Positions 12,785 through 24,723 of a stretch of DNA of 64,000 nucleotides are shown one piece after another. The notes under the pieces are model-generated. The model was given only the letters and a program-made list of their open reading frames with translations, had not been told where the DNA came from and made no database searches. The translations under genes were made by a program, and so were the position numbers. How positions within the stretch are numbered: the first letter of the stretch is position 1; each line of letters opens with the position of its first letter. The DNA comes from Cymodocea nodosa (lineage: Eukaryota; Streptophyta; Magnoliopsida; Alismatales; Cymodoceaceae). The stretch is from contig CM072335.1 of NCBI GenBank assembly GCA_036874045.1, positions 5,972,001-6,036,000 of the forward strand, written 5' to 3'.

Positions 12785-13605
12785 ATCCTATTACAAGAGA
12801 AGAATGGAATATAGGAAGACCTAATAGATATGAAGTACCAATTGAAAATTGTGGGTCGGCTTTAATATTTTCTGATAAAAATTCAACCATTCCTGAAAAA
12901 TTATATTATTGGAGACTTACAGGAAAATGGGATGAAGATTTATGCTTGAGTATGTATAATTTTATAAATAGATCTTGAACTTAAAACGTGTATAATTTTA
13001 TAAATAGATCTTGGACTGAAAACACTATGATATATCTAGGACAGAAATCATTAATTAATAGCATGCATGTCATACTTGATGGATATGTATATCTGGTCAC
13101 AGATATATCAGTTGCATTTAGATCAGATTTATACATAGTAAGCATAGACTATTATGATGAATATATAAAAATATTACCTATACCAAGTGAAATAGCTAAA
13201 CCACCATCTGCAAAATATGATAAAATTCAAATAGGGATGTGGTATAATGAATATGATGATCCTACCTTATGTCTAATAAGATGGTGGGATGAATTGATGA
13301 AATTTCAAATATGGATTATGAAAGACATAAATGAATGGAAGTGGGAAGAGGAATATATTGAAATAGATGTAGAAATAGAAACTGCTACATTACCTTGGAA
13401 CCGAAAAGGATCCCTTTCTGCATTTCATATCATTAATGGTAATACACTTGTATTTGGAATTTATAATATATTACATGTTTACAAATTAAGAAGGAACAAG
13501 AACTACATTAAAACAGAATTAATAGCAAGAAGAATTACGCTTAAAAAGTTTGTTTGGATTGACACGTTTATTCCATTTGTTTCTACTTTTCAATCATGTT
13601 CTTAA
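12785..13605 (+). pseudogene. F-box-associated domain protein, 3' fragment (copy 2)
   Basis: Second tandem copy of the fragment at 5037-5857, with the same 36-bp duplication (12953-13024) and stops. It is absent after the third copy because the array ends before it. Confidence 0.7.
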
Positions 13606-15434
13606 GCTGTGATTTTGTGTATCTAATATTGTGTGTATTCTGCATTTATTTTATTTTTTTTTAAAAAAAAAGGAAAAAAGAAACAAATTTAGTTTTAGTT
13701 TATTTTAAAAAAGAAAAAAAAATTATCAATCCAGTTTATTGGTATCTGTTCTAGGAAACCAATTGGCTTGCTTGTAAGCCACTAGAGGCATAGGAGCCTA
13801 GGTTCCACATAAGACAATGATTTATAAATATCTGTTAAACGTTATTTTGTTTTATATTCTACTTTTATCTGTAAATGAAAAGTTTTTTAGAATCAAAAAT
13901 TGGAATATGTAAAAGGAGATACAAACGAAACAAGGTATGTAACTGATTACTTATCCTGAATTTAGATTTAAACCCATTCGTTGAGTTAGGTGCTAAATCA
14001 ACGAAACTATATTCATGCCTGCTTCAATTACCGTATTTATTGTCAAATCCTTTACATTGAGGACAATGCAAAATGTAGGTATGGGGGGGAGGTAATTAAA
14101 GTAATAGCCATGTAAGTTTGTTAATTAAAGGAAGCAAAAGTTCTATATGTAAGTTTGTTAATTAAAGGAAGAAAAAGTTCTATATGTGGAAAGTGAAAAA
14201 TTTTGAACAAGAATTTGCTATAACTATCCAATAGTTGAAATTGTGAAATTTTTTTAAGGACTGTAACTACTTGAATGTTATATTTATAATCTTATATAAG
14301 ATGCTACAAATTTTACTATTCATACAAATCTAAATATAGTATCTTATGTTTTTGCTGAAATTTATGATTTTAACAGTTTCATGATTTTAAAATGAAATCA
14401 GAATGCTTAATTGAAAATCAGTAAATTATCTGAAGTCCTGAAGGAGCTGGTATGTAAATTCTAGATTAAATGAAATACATATGATTAAAGATACATTTAA
14501 TTTGACTGATTAAACTTGTAGAATGATTTATGTGTAGATCTTATTAAACTACAGAAAAAGTATGAGCTTATTGTTATGGATTCATATTATCAGTAAATGA
14601 TAGAAGCAGGACTATATGAGATTGGTGTTTTATTGCATCTGTATTAATAAAATACGTACATATACAGTATGTGATTAATGTTTTGTTTTGTTTTTGTATT
14701 TTGATTAAAAAAAAAAACTTTGAGAGTTTATTGACTTGTTTGATCACGAGCTTTTTGTACTTGAGCAGATAGGTATGTAAGGATTGTTGACCTGAAAAAG
14801 GACTCTTGAAATCTGGCAACCTAAGATCCTAATCAGATCAAGGATTGTTGACTGAAAGCTCGTTACATGGGTACATTAGAAAGCTCCCATATGATTCAAG
14901 CTTGTCAAATTAACTTTTAAAGTACAAAAGAAAAAAATATATATATATACATATACTGTTCTAAAAAGATACAAGTGTTTTGTTAAATACAGATATCTTA
15001 TGAATCGAGTATATTTTCTGTTATCTAAAATTGCTGAAATATGAATCTAGAATTGACTTTTGAAGTTGTTTAATGGAGATACAATTTTTTATTCTACTTG
15101 TCTTAATCAGATTGAATTGGATTGTACTTTGATTCGTATGTTGTTGAAATTTCTTCTAGAAATCTTATTGGAAAATTCAGGATGACAATTGATGAAAAGA
15201 AGAACAAACGATAATATAGTTAATACCTATGTGATGATGATATACTTTGTATGTAAATTGCATATATTTTAAGTATATTTGCAGGTTGATTGCTGAAACA
15301 TATAGAATAACTATATACTAGTTCGTATGCTGAACAGAAGAAAAAAAGGGAGAATTAATTCTAGCACTTTTTGAATGACCATTAATGAGATCTTAGTTTG
15401 CTAAGGGACTAGCAAAATTTAGGTATGGGGAAAG
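13606..15434. other. Non-coding remainder of the unit (copy 2)
   Basis: Second copy of 5858-7687, differing by one base in a poly-A run near 14706. An 81-codon minus-strand frame opens here only because of that run-length change and is not a gene. Confidence 0.45.
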
Positions 15435-17000
15435 TGTTTAGAATGAAAAAGTGCATATTATTAATGGTTAAATGATGGTTAATTGCATAATATTTAGCTT
15501 ATCATATGAGAATTAAGCCATTATATCATAATTGCACTGTTATATGCTTTAATTAAAGAATCTGCTTAATTTTGGTGAATTAATGTTAATTTAATACATT
15601 TCTGAACTGTCGGTAAGTTGCAGGCTGTGAAATCCTTAAGTATCCGAAATTGCAGCTGGGCATCAGATAGTTATACATGTAACTCTTCGAAATGTTTCTT
15701 TTATTATTAAACTACTGCTGACACATGTCGAGATCTGGTAGATTTACCGGTTGTAGAATCAAGACAGTTGGAAGGAAAAATCATGATCGCATGTATCACG
15801 CAGGAATTCACTCGTCGAAGGGAGAAGAAATCATCGTCGTTGATATGAATGAAGGAAATCCAACCGACCATTCAAGCAGAAGCAGTTACCATTGAAGAAA
15901 TATAAAAGAAAAGAAGAAAAAGAAGTAAGGTGTATGTGTGTGTGATCGATGGGTATGACCAGTGTGTACAGAGGAGGAGCACCGAGCTTTCTGTAGACAG
16001 TATCGGCAATTCTCTGAAGTACCACACCAACCATTATCACCACCAATATTATCACCACCAATATTTCCACCACCATAATCACCAACCATCGGAGGTTTGT
16101 GAGGATACTTTCCTGATGTCGGGTCGATTCCGAGCCAAACACAGTGCCTGACAATCACTGTGAGGAGTGATCGCGTCGCGGGAAGGGAAGTCATTTTCAC
16201 CAAGTGTCGACTCATATCTCAGGAGATCGTAAAGCTTCTAGCCTTGGTTTCAGGTTGATGCCTATATGCTGAAGAGGAGATCATCTTGCAATTCTGGACT
16301 CACGATTCTATAGGGAGAGGAGGTAGAATTGTAAGTGGTTTAATTTTCAATGGTGTAATTGTGTTGCATGTAGTGACAGAAGTATTTACTGTCGACTAAG
16401 ATTACTTTACATTTCACCTTTCGCCCATTTCCATGTTCATATTAAAACAAAAATACCAAAAACAACTTATCAGTGTTTGTATTTTGTATTTGAATGTTGT
16501 ATTGTTTGTGTTGTATCGTAATTAATGTTATCGTTGTCAGTGTTGTGATTGTTTTATGTTAGTTTTAGTTTTACAGTTTACTAAAATTGGTTCGTTCAAA
16601 AGACTTAAAGATTTTAATGGTTATTGTTTGAATTATCTGAATGTTAGTATTGCCTAATGATAAATCTAGTGTTTACTAACATTAAAGAACTTAATTGATG
16701 TTATTTACAATCTGTGGAACCACCCAATGGTTGGCCGAATTCCTATGTAAATAGCAGTATTAAATAGGAAATGCAGGCTCATGGAGTTAACTTAAATCCA
16801 CAAGGTTATCCATTGAGTTAGCCATAACTCAACAAACTTAGTCTGTTGAAATAACTGTAACTCAATGGAGAGCTTATTGAAAATATAATTTTGATTGTTA
16901 ACAAATGGAACAGTTCTCAATTTTTAAGCAATTTCCTGTGGGTTCGACCTGTACTTGCACACTAACACAATATACACTGTGCACTTGCAGTTAAAATACA
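15435..17000 (+). mobile_element. Tat/Athila-like LTR (copy 3)
   Basis: Third copy of the same LTR, collinear with the copy at 7688-9253. It carries the same polypurine-type tract on its left and the same damaged primer-site region on its right. Confidence 0.5.
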
Positions 17001-17170
17001 AATTGGAATTAATATCTAATTTGTGTGAAATGTTGTTTGTTTACTTCTAAAAAAGAAAGAATATGCATAAAGATAAATTAACTAAGTAAAAACAGAAGTT
17101 AACAAATCCAAGTTTTTCTAGTGCGTTGCTAGAGATCCAAACAAGTTTTCTAGTGTCGTGCTAGCCAAGC

Positions 17171-17475
17171 AAACAAGTATCTCTTAAGTCCTTTCGGAAG
17201 GTTGTAGCTATAACCTTCCGAAAACCCCTAACTTTCAGATAGTTGTTGTCCTAACTATCTAAAGATTCACTTAAGTCCTTAACTTTTGGATACTTAGCTT
17301 CTTAACTATTTAAAGATCCACTTAAGTGTCCTTTAAGTCATTTCGGATGGTTCAACCTGTAACCTTTCGAAATCTCCTGACTTTTGGATAGTTAGTTCAA
17401 AGCCTTTCGACTATTCTATTATTTTTGGATACTTCAACCTGATAACCTTCTGAAAATATTAATCTGCCAGAGACT
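17171..17475. repeat. Cluster of short inverted repeats (copy 3)
   Basis: Copy of the cluster at 1676-1980 within the third unit; I saw no differences. Confidence 0.65.
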
Positions 17476-17584
17476 TACAGTTGACAAGCTTTTGACTGAA
17501 CTTGAACATCTTGTGGCATACTCCACACCTGTACTACTTGCCCTAACATTTAGATCCTTTTATATCACACCAATCATATAATTA

Positions 17585-18696
17585 TAGAAAAATATATTAC
17601 TTGAGTCAACATGCTTTCATGCAATTTTGTGAGTTGTTTAGAGAAGAGAGGGTAATATAAGATAGTAGAAGTATAATTATTGAAGAGAAACTAACAATTT
17701 GTCTTGCTACAATTAGTCAAAACTAACGATATGACATTACAAGTGAGTATTTTCATCGTTCTTCTTGGACAATTAATACTTCAATAAAATAGTAAATGCT
17801 ATAATCATATTACATTGCATACTTCTAGCTAAGCCTTTATCATCAATAACAAGTAGGATTTGAAATGATCCAAATGTCTTTCCATATTTTAAAGTAATAT
17901 ATTCATTAAATTATGTTGTCTATTGTAATTCATTAATAGTATTTTTTATAAAATTGACATTGTTTAATTTTTTCTAATTAGAATTGCATTGGTGCTATCA
18001 ATGGTACATATATTAAGGTTACAATTTTTGGAGAAAAAAATGCTAGATTCAAAAATAAGAAAGAGGAATTAATGGAAAATGTCTTAGCATCTTGCAATTT
18101 TGATATAGAAATTACTTATATTATTGCTAGATGCTACTTTTTGACCACATCTACTTAAAGTCCTACCTAGTATAACATACTTATGATGTCAATGTATTTC
18201 TAATTTAATATTCAATTGTATTAAGTATTAAATGCTAGAAAAGTTGTGTAAGTTTTATTTGGTAGATATAGGTTTTCCAAATTACCTAGAATTTATTTCT
18301 CCATTTTGAGATGTTCATTATCATTTATCAAAATATGATCACGATTGAGTTCCTAATAGTGTAATAGAAAATTTTAATTACAAGCATTTACAATTGAGAA
18401 ATATAATAGAACATACATTTGGAGTGATTAAGCATTGATTTGTTATTTTACTAGGATATATGTTATTTCTGTTTGATACATAAGTGAAGATTATTTTAGC
18501 ATATTGTTTTCTCCACAATTTCATTAGAAGAGTAGATTAAAAAGATTTACTTGAAGATCTCATAGATGAATTAATTGAAGTAAATGTTGATGACTTGCTT
18601 GATGAACCTCCTATCATTATTGTCATTATTGAAGAAGATAGTATACATTGTATTGGTAATTTGAGTGTAGAACAAAGGAAAAGAGTAGTTGATTAA
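17585..18696 (+). pseudogene. PIF/Harbinger transposase pseudogene (copy 3)
   Basis: Third tandem copy of the relic at 2090-3201, carrying the same damage. Confidence 0.8.
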
Positions 18697-19134
18697 TTAT
18701 GTAAACAAATTATATACTTTATGTAGGAAAGAAATAATATGTAGTATGTAATATTTTTGTTAAAAATGACTTGTAATGAACCATACTTGTGATTTGAATT
18801 ACATATAAGTTATTTCACATATTACATTTATATTTAATGAAATGTTAATATATACTATATTATTTAAAATATTACTTTTTAAGTTGATAGTAATTTTTTT
18901 AATTTATTTTCCTAATTTATTATTTAATCTTTTAAAAATTATTAAAATTTTAATTTACTATCATTTCCTACAACTACACAAACACCCCATTTTTAAATTT
19001 CTCATCATTTCTTCTAGTGCATAAATAATACTATATTTTCTTTTACATCCTACCATCTTAATTTTCCACTATTTCCACCATTTTCTATTGTTTCATTTCT
19101 TGACGAGAATTATTCATAAATGGGTACTTGATGT

Positions 19135-21415
19135 TCCACACCCCACTTTTAGCAACAATCCTTTTTCAATAGATCTATTAATAAAGTAATAATTTTCAAG
19201 TACCCCTTTATGAATTTATAATAATAGTTGGACAACTTAAGAAAAGAATGAAATTCTATCACTTTCTTAGGAATTGCCTACTTTTGTATCACTAGCAACT
19301 TCTTTGAGTCCATCCACACTTTGCCCTATCCAATAATGTGTTCTAAGAAAGATACTTCTTGCTTAACAAAGGAACACTTCTCAACCTTCAAATAGAGCTA
19401 ATGTTCCTTCAACTTTAACAATACAAGACCCAAATGCCTTAGATGATTGTGTAATGTATCACTATACACTATAATGTTATCAAGTATACAGCTACAAACA
19501 TATCAATGTAATCTAAAAATACATTGTTTATCAAATTACATAATGTTGCTAAGACATTTGTCAACTTATATAGCATTACAAGTTACTTTTAAGATCTATA
19601 TCTTGTTACACTAGTAGTTTTTGAAACATCATTTTCATTCACATGAACTTAGTAAGAATTAGAATGCAAATCCAACTTTGAAAAGAACTTTGCTTTACTA
19701 AGACAATTAAACAAGTCTTTCACATATGGCACAAGATACTTGTTTTTAATTGTGACCCTTTTTAATGCATGATAGATTAGGCATATTTATAAGGATCTAT
19801 CTTGCTTCTTCTAAAACAATACTAAGGTACCATAGGGAGTTTTATTAGAATACAATAGTCAAAAAATCTACTAATTCAAACAACTACTTTTGTAGTTCCT
19901 ATAGATGAGTTGGTGGCATTCAATATAGGACTTGGGTAGGGGAAATTGCACTTGGTAGCAACTTGATCACACGAACAATATCTCATCTTAGAGGCAACTT
20001 CTTCGAAAGTTTCAAAAAAATGTTAGAAAATTTCTTAAAAAAAACATTGGCTTTCTCCTCCTCCTTATCAAGATCGTCAAGCATTGACATGTAGGTCTTC
20101 TCCCTTTTTATAACCTATCTTGAACTTCCATTGTTGTGATCAGTCAAAGTGGCTCCTCTCACTCAATTTCTTGTACAAAGTACGATTGATTTCTACCAGT
20201 AATTAAAATTCCTCCCAAATAATGTATGATAGATACTTTAGTAGTGAAAAGAAAATCTATCTCTAGAATGACAAGGACAACATCCCTATCTAATTCCCAA
20301 CCTAGAATTGTATTTGCATTGTACCTTTGATTTAAGTCGAGGTTGAGTTTATCACCTTTACTCAAGAGGCATCTTGATGTAATCCTAACCCTAATTTCAT
20401 CATTGTCTTCTCACAAATATAATTATGAGTTGCTTTGCTGTCAACTATAGCTTACATCGCATGACCATTCACTAACATGTTCACATAGACCAAATCACTA
20501 TACAAGGAATCTTTTCCAAAAAAATTAAGAAGTTGAAGTTTACCCTTACTACCTTATCCTTCTCTACCTTCTTACTATCACAGATCAAGTACCCAACCTT
20601 AGCTTTCCCTTTTTTCTCAAACTCTTCCTACTTCTCTAAAGTTCTTTTCTTCTTCCCTTTCTCCTTGTCTCATGGTTTAGAGTCGTTAGATTCCAACTCA
20701 GATGCTTTGAAATCCACCTAAGCATTTGCAACAATCAAAACATGTAAGTCCTTCACCCCTTGTCATCATAGTATAGTCTATACCCAACCTTGGAACCTTG
20801 CCATGAAATTGAAGAGCTATCATCCTTAGATATTGATTTTACCTCAAGTATTAGTAAAGAAAATTGTTTGATATATTCTTTTACTATTCCTACATGCTTG
20901 AGTTTCCTTAGGGCTTCCCAAGCATTAGCCTATTCTAAATTTGTCGAAAAAAATTGTGGCTTCAATTCCTCAGCTAGGGTCTTCTATGAGGTGATTAGGG
21001 GTCCTTATTATAGTAAGTTCACTACTATAGTTTTGCATCATCAAACAAATACATACATGTCAAGGTAACTTTTTAGATTCTATATAGCCTTGAAGTATGT
21101 CTCCATATTCCATAGAAAATTTTCTAATTCCTTGGCATCTCAAGATCCATCACAAGTCTTCAATTCTAGCAACTTCATTAGCTTTTGATCTCTACTTGTC
21201 CTAGAGCTCATGACAACTTGCTTTAGAAGGACAAGTTCTAGCATCCAATTAACTTGCCACATTTAGATTTCCTTGCAAAGATGTTGAAAAGATAAAGCAA
21301 AGTCATTTATCATGTTTTCTAATGTCCATAAACTTGGGACTTTAGTAATGATTCTAACATTTTGATTGATTCACCCCTCAATTACATTAATCCACTCATT
21401 ATTTGACTTCACCAT
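19135..21415 (-). pseudogene. Ty3/gypsy pol plus gag relic (copy 3, uninterrupted)
   Basis: Copy 3 of the pol relic does not stop at unit position 5036 but continues beyond 20531 into sequence not found in copies 1 and 2. On the minus strand the reading passes smoothly from protease (MYVNVLV-like block) back through an RVNFNF segment into gag. Gag-like blocks are GVKDLHVLIVANA, ALRKLKH and EYIK-like phrases near 20880-20960, and NFLW-METYFKA near 21060-21130, matching the order in plant gypsy gag. A possible gag start codon lies at 21413-21415. Because the element is contiguous here, 20531 is the place where the tandem-duplication breakpoint cut it. The reading frame is broken many times. Confidence 0.7.
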
Positions 21416-22499
21416 TAGAATACTTTAGATCCCTTGTGTTTTTTGTACCTTTTAATTTCTTCAAATCCCTCAGATCTTGACAATGAAACTAATTGTCACA
21501 AGTTGAGATTTTCCTACTAACAACTTGTTTAATACTAGTGTTGAGACCATTGGAAGCACTCTTACAGTAACAACCTAATATCGAAATACTCACATCATAC
21601 TAAAACTAAAGAAAACAAAATGGAGAAGCACACATATTCACAAGAACATAAAAATTTACATAGTTTGAGAACTACCTATGTCCATAGGCATTTAGTGGTA
21701 GAGTTCACTATTTAGCTATTAAGCATTACAAGTTACACCATTGACATCCCTTATATAAGGACAACATTAGAGCAACAACCTTTGAGTACATTTTCACATA
21801 TACTTCTATTCATATCAAATCGTTACTAAGCCATTAGTACAAAGAAGATGCACTATCAAGTAGTTGGAATGTCAGAGAAAAACTTAAACACCTAAAAGTT
21901 GCACTACACCTTCTCTAACAAAACTTCAAATAAAATCGAACTTTATCTGACACTATTCACTATGTCCTCACATGAGTAACTTAAAGACTTGTGTGACTTC
22001 TAGAAAATGTTCAAAACTATTTATTATCTTTGATTACTTTGTTCAAAATTGTGTCACATTAGAACTTAAACAACTCACATGAATCCAAAAAATTGTTTGA
22101 ACTGTAACGTTAGGCAAAACCATTTTGTTCAATACTATTCATCATGTGTAACTTAAGTAGCTCACATGCCCTTGCCTTTTTCTCAACCATTTTCATGTTG
22201 GACATAGTCATTTTGTTCAGTACTATTTATCATGTGATCCCATATAAGTTATCACATTGATCCATTTTATTCGACATTGTTTTAGATAAAATAACCTCTT
22301 CTAGTTGAAAAAAATTGTAATTTTAGGCTTAGTCCATCTTACTAATTTTTCTACATCTACACTGATCCATTTGACTAGTTCTTCTCTTCTAAATGTTCTT
22401 TTGCTTGGTACCTTGTAGAGATCTTGTAGTTGTCTACATACCTTACTACCAATCTTAATAATCTCATGCTTGGAGACTATCATAAGAACTATCTAAACT
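21416..22499. other. LTR-like debris flanking gypsy and copia relics
   Basis: No gene seen. Features suggesting LTR material are a CCTTATATAAGG palindromic TATA-like site near 21750 and recurring phrases such as ATACTATTTATCATGTG and ACACTATTCACTATGTCC between 21950 and 22260. It could be the 5' LTR of the antisense gypsy element, the 3' LTR of the antisense copia relic at 22500, or both. I could not define LTR ends. Confidence 0.35.
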
Positions 22500-22960
22500 T
22501 GGTCATTAAAATTGATTTGATTTTTCAAACATGTAACTTGTCTTTCTACCACACACCATGCCTTCATTCTTCAAGTACTTTGAAGACCAACTAAGGTCTT
22601 TCATAGTCTTAGTTTTTGAGTACATAAGAATTTAGTTAGTATATCAATTACATTTTCAAATCCTACTATTTTCTATAGTTTTTGAGTACATAAGAATTTA
22701 GTTAGTATATCAATTACATTTTCAAATCCTACTATTTTCTATAGTTTTTGAGTACATAAGAATTTAGTTAGTATATCAATTACATTTTCAAATCCTACTA
22801 TTTTCTATAGATTTAGAGTATCATTCACAATTTACTCCCAAATGAAGTAACATCTCATTATGATGTACTTAGATCTTGAATGGAATACTATATTTTTAGT
22901 AAGTAAATGATACTTTGATTGTTACTAAATAACACATTATTATCCTACCTGTGACTCAAC
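22500..22960 (-). pseudogene. Ty1/copia RNase H C-terminal relic
   Basis: Read on the minus strand in shifting frames, 22800-22950 gives a QSKYHLLTKNIVFHSRSKYI-like run followed by MRCYFIW, the copia RNase H phrase that precedes the conserved IADIFTKPL block. The latter appears as VIDILTKFLC at about 22620-22700 and is followed by a weak LVGLQST match to the usual LGV ending. Between these blocks the sequence has been triplicated as a 66-bp tandem repeat. No reverse transcriptase is found upstream, so the relic is truncated near 22960. Confidence 0.6.
22610..22807. repeat. Perfect 66-bp triplication
   Basis: Three consecutive copies of 66 bp, at 22610-22675, 22676-22741 and 22742-22807. I saw no differences between them. 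They lie inside the copia RNase H relic. Since 66 is a multiple of three the expansion would not shift a frame, but the host frame is already broken. Confidence 0.95.
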
Positions 22961-24164
22961 TCATTCAAAAAAGTTTCTCTATTTTATTTCTTTTCTTCTT
23001 TCTTTCTTTTTCTTCCCTTTCTTCAATTGAAAGCTAGGGTTTCGACCAATGGGGAGCTATCGCCAATGTTGCTTTGAGTAGAGTCACCCCATCCAATAAT
23101 CATGGGGAAAACTTCATACAATCATCACCACAACTAGGTCAAGCAGTTAGGCGAGTGGATCACATTGGTTGCTGCATGTTGACGTTGTCACAATCATTTC
23201 AATGGATTGAGACACTCATCCACACATGATCAAACACACATAGGTTGTTCGAAGTCACGCCAAAGGGATTGAGACTAGCAAATGGTGTGGAGGGGCATGT
23301 GACCATCACTCGAACATTGTCATAAGGGGTGAAGCAAGTAGTGGAGAGGTGACCAAGTTTAGGGGGCCAAGGTCATCTTCAACAAACACTTCTCCTTTAT
23401 GTGCAAAAGGGGGAAGGTCTATAGACTAAGTTTTATGCAAGGGAGCACGAAGAACAAAGGGCCAATAATCTTGATGTGTGAGAGACAAATTAGAGACTCA
23501 TATGTACGGTTTGGGGGGAAAGTAAGCTAAAAAGAGGGTTTCACACGTACCATACGTGAGAGCCATTTAGGAGCCAACAAACTAGAAAGGTCCCATTTAC
23601 TTCTTATAACTAGGAGGTTAGGTAACATCAGAATGGAAGGATTACAGAGACAAAATCATTGCAAGATCGTGACAATTACATGATAGGCGATATACATGGT
23701 AGAAATCAAATAAATAAGCAACAAACGACCTATCATTTTTTCTTTTTCTTTTTCTTTTTATTTATCATCTTTTGATGATACGAAGGCACCTTCTAAGAGG
23801 CAAAATACATATCTAACTTCAAGTAGTTTTTTGTGACAAGAAATCCCTTTTCATTCTTAGATATGTATTTATTTGGGGATTTCTTATTGCTACAAAGTAA
23901 ATATTGGACTTTTGTGAAGAATGTCGGTATGTTGGAGACTTTGTTGAGTTCGTGCTTTTATGTTTTAAACTTTAAACTTTAGTTTTCTTCTGGTTTTCGA
24001 TTATTTAGATATGAAACTAAATAATCTACCTAGGTAGTACGAGACATCGATGGATAAACTATCCTCTTTGTTATATTAGTTTTTTAAGGTTGATTCAAAG
24101 TAGTATTACAGTCAGCACGTTTTAAATTATATTGTTTGAATAAATAAAAAATAATGATTATTAT
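22961..24164. other. Intergenic stretch, CT-rich start, nothing recognised
   Basis: A CT-rich run (22975-23030) is followed by AAAGCTAGGGTTTCG, a composition often seen in plant 5' untranslated leaders, but no supporting reading frame follows. The rest has no frame longer than chance and no repeat structure I can see. Confidence 0.4.
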
Positions 24165-24545
24165 AAATACGTGTTGTCGCGAAGGACGTGCCACGGAGTG
24201 TTAGATGTACCCATTCGTGCAACCCGACACGCCCCTCGGGCCAGTCGCGTGCTGGCCTTCCAGAAGGCTAACGAGGATCGCCGGAGGCGAGAAGCTTCCC
24301 TCCGGCTGCCACATCTCGCAAGCCCCTCTTGTGCCGTCACATTCTCGCTGTCGTGATCGACTCGCGGAGGACGCACCCTTTCGCGTGACCTGGCATGGCC
24401 CTCACCCTGCGTTCCGCCAGCCAGTCGCTAGCCCCAAGGAAGCGGAAGGACCATGATCGGTACCTCACAGGCCCACAGCCCATCCCACCAATTTGATGCA
24501 TGCACGTGACACAACTGGCCAGCACTTGACGAAGGTAACCTAGGT
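24165..24545. other. GC-rich, CpG-rich island of unknown nature
   Basis: About 380 bp with clearly higher GC and many CG dinucleotides, in contrast to AT-rich flanks. Short open frames exist on both strands (for example 24205-24456 plus and 24337-24552 minus), which is expected where stop codons are scarce. None resembles a protein I recognise. It lies about 180 bp upstream of the hAT transposase relic, so a promoter or leader role, an inserted foreign segment, or part of an unrecognised element are all possible. Confidence 0.6.
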
Positions 24546-24723
24546 GATTCAACTTTAGATCTTAAATGATGATAAGATAATTTCTGTGGTTCCCTGCCTT
24601 TCTATATTGTTTGGGCACTAGAACTTGAAAAAACAAAAGATTTTCTTGACCGTGTTTGTTTGTGATAATTCTTATGATTTACTTGTTTATGTAATTTCCG
24701 TTATTTAGATTCTATTTTGATTG

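Larger units (their letters stand above)
1..20531. repeat. Tandem array of a 7.75-kb unit, two full copies plus a partial third
   Basis: The sequence starting at 1 restarts at 7749 and again at 15496, giving periods of 7748 and 7747 bp. The third copy stops matching at 20531, which corresponds to unit position 5036. By eye I found only three differences: unit position 773 (T in copy 1, C in copies 2 and 3), position 894 (G, A, G), and a poly-A run of 12 versus 11 near unit position 6960. Contents in order: Tat/Athila-like LTR, inverted-repeat cluster, Harbinger transposase relic, antisense gypsy pol relic, F-box-associated relic, AT-rich filler. The array continues left beyond the window, so total copy number is unknown. 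Near-identity of copies made from badly decayed parts shows that amplification is much younger than the parts. An assembly artefact cannot be excluded from the sequence alone. Confidence 0.97.

Noticed and set aside
24165..24545. A small gene in the GC-rich island
   Set aside because: Open frames occur on both strands and overlap, as expected when stops are rare; none resembles a known protein.
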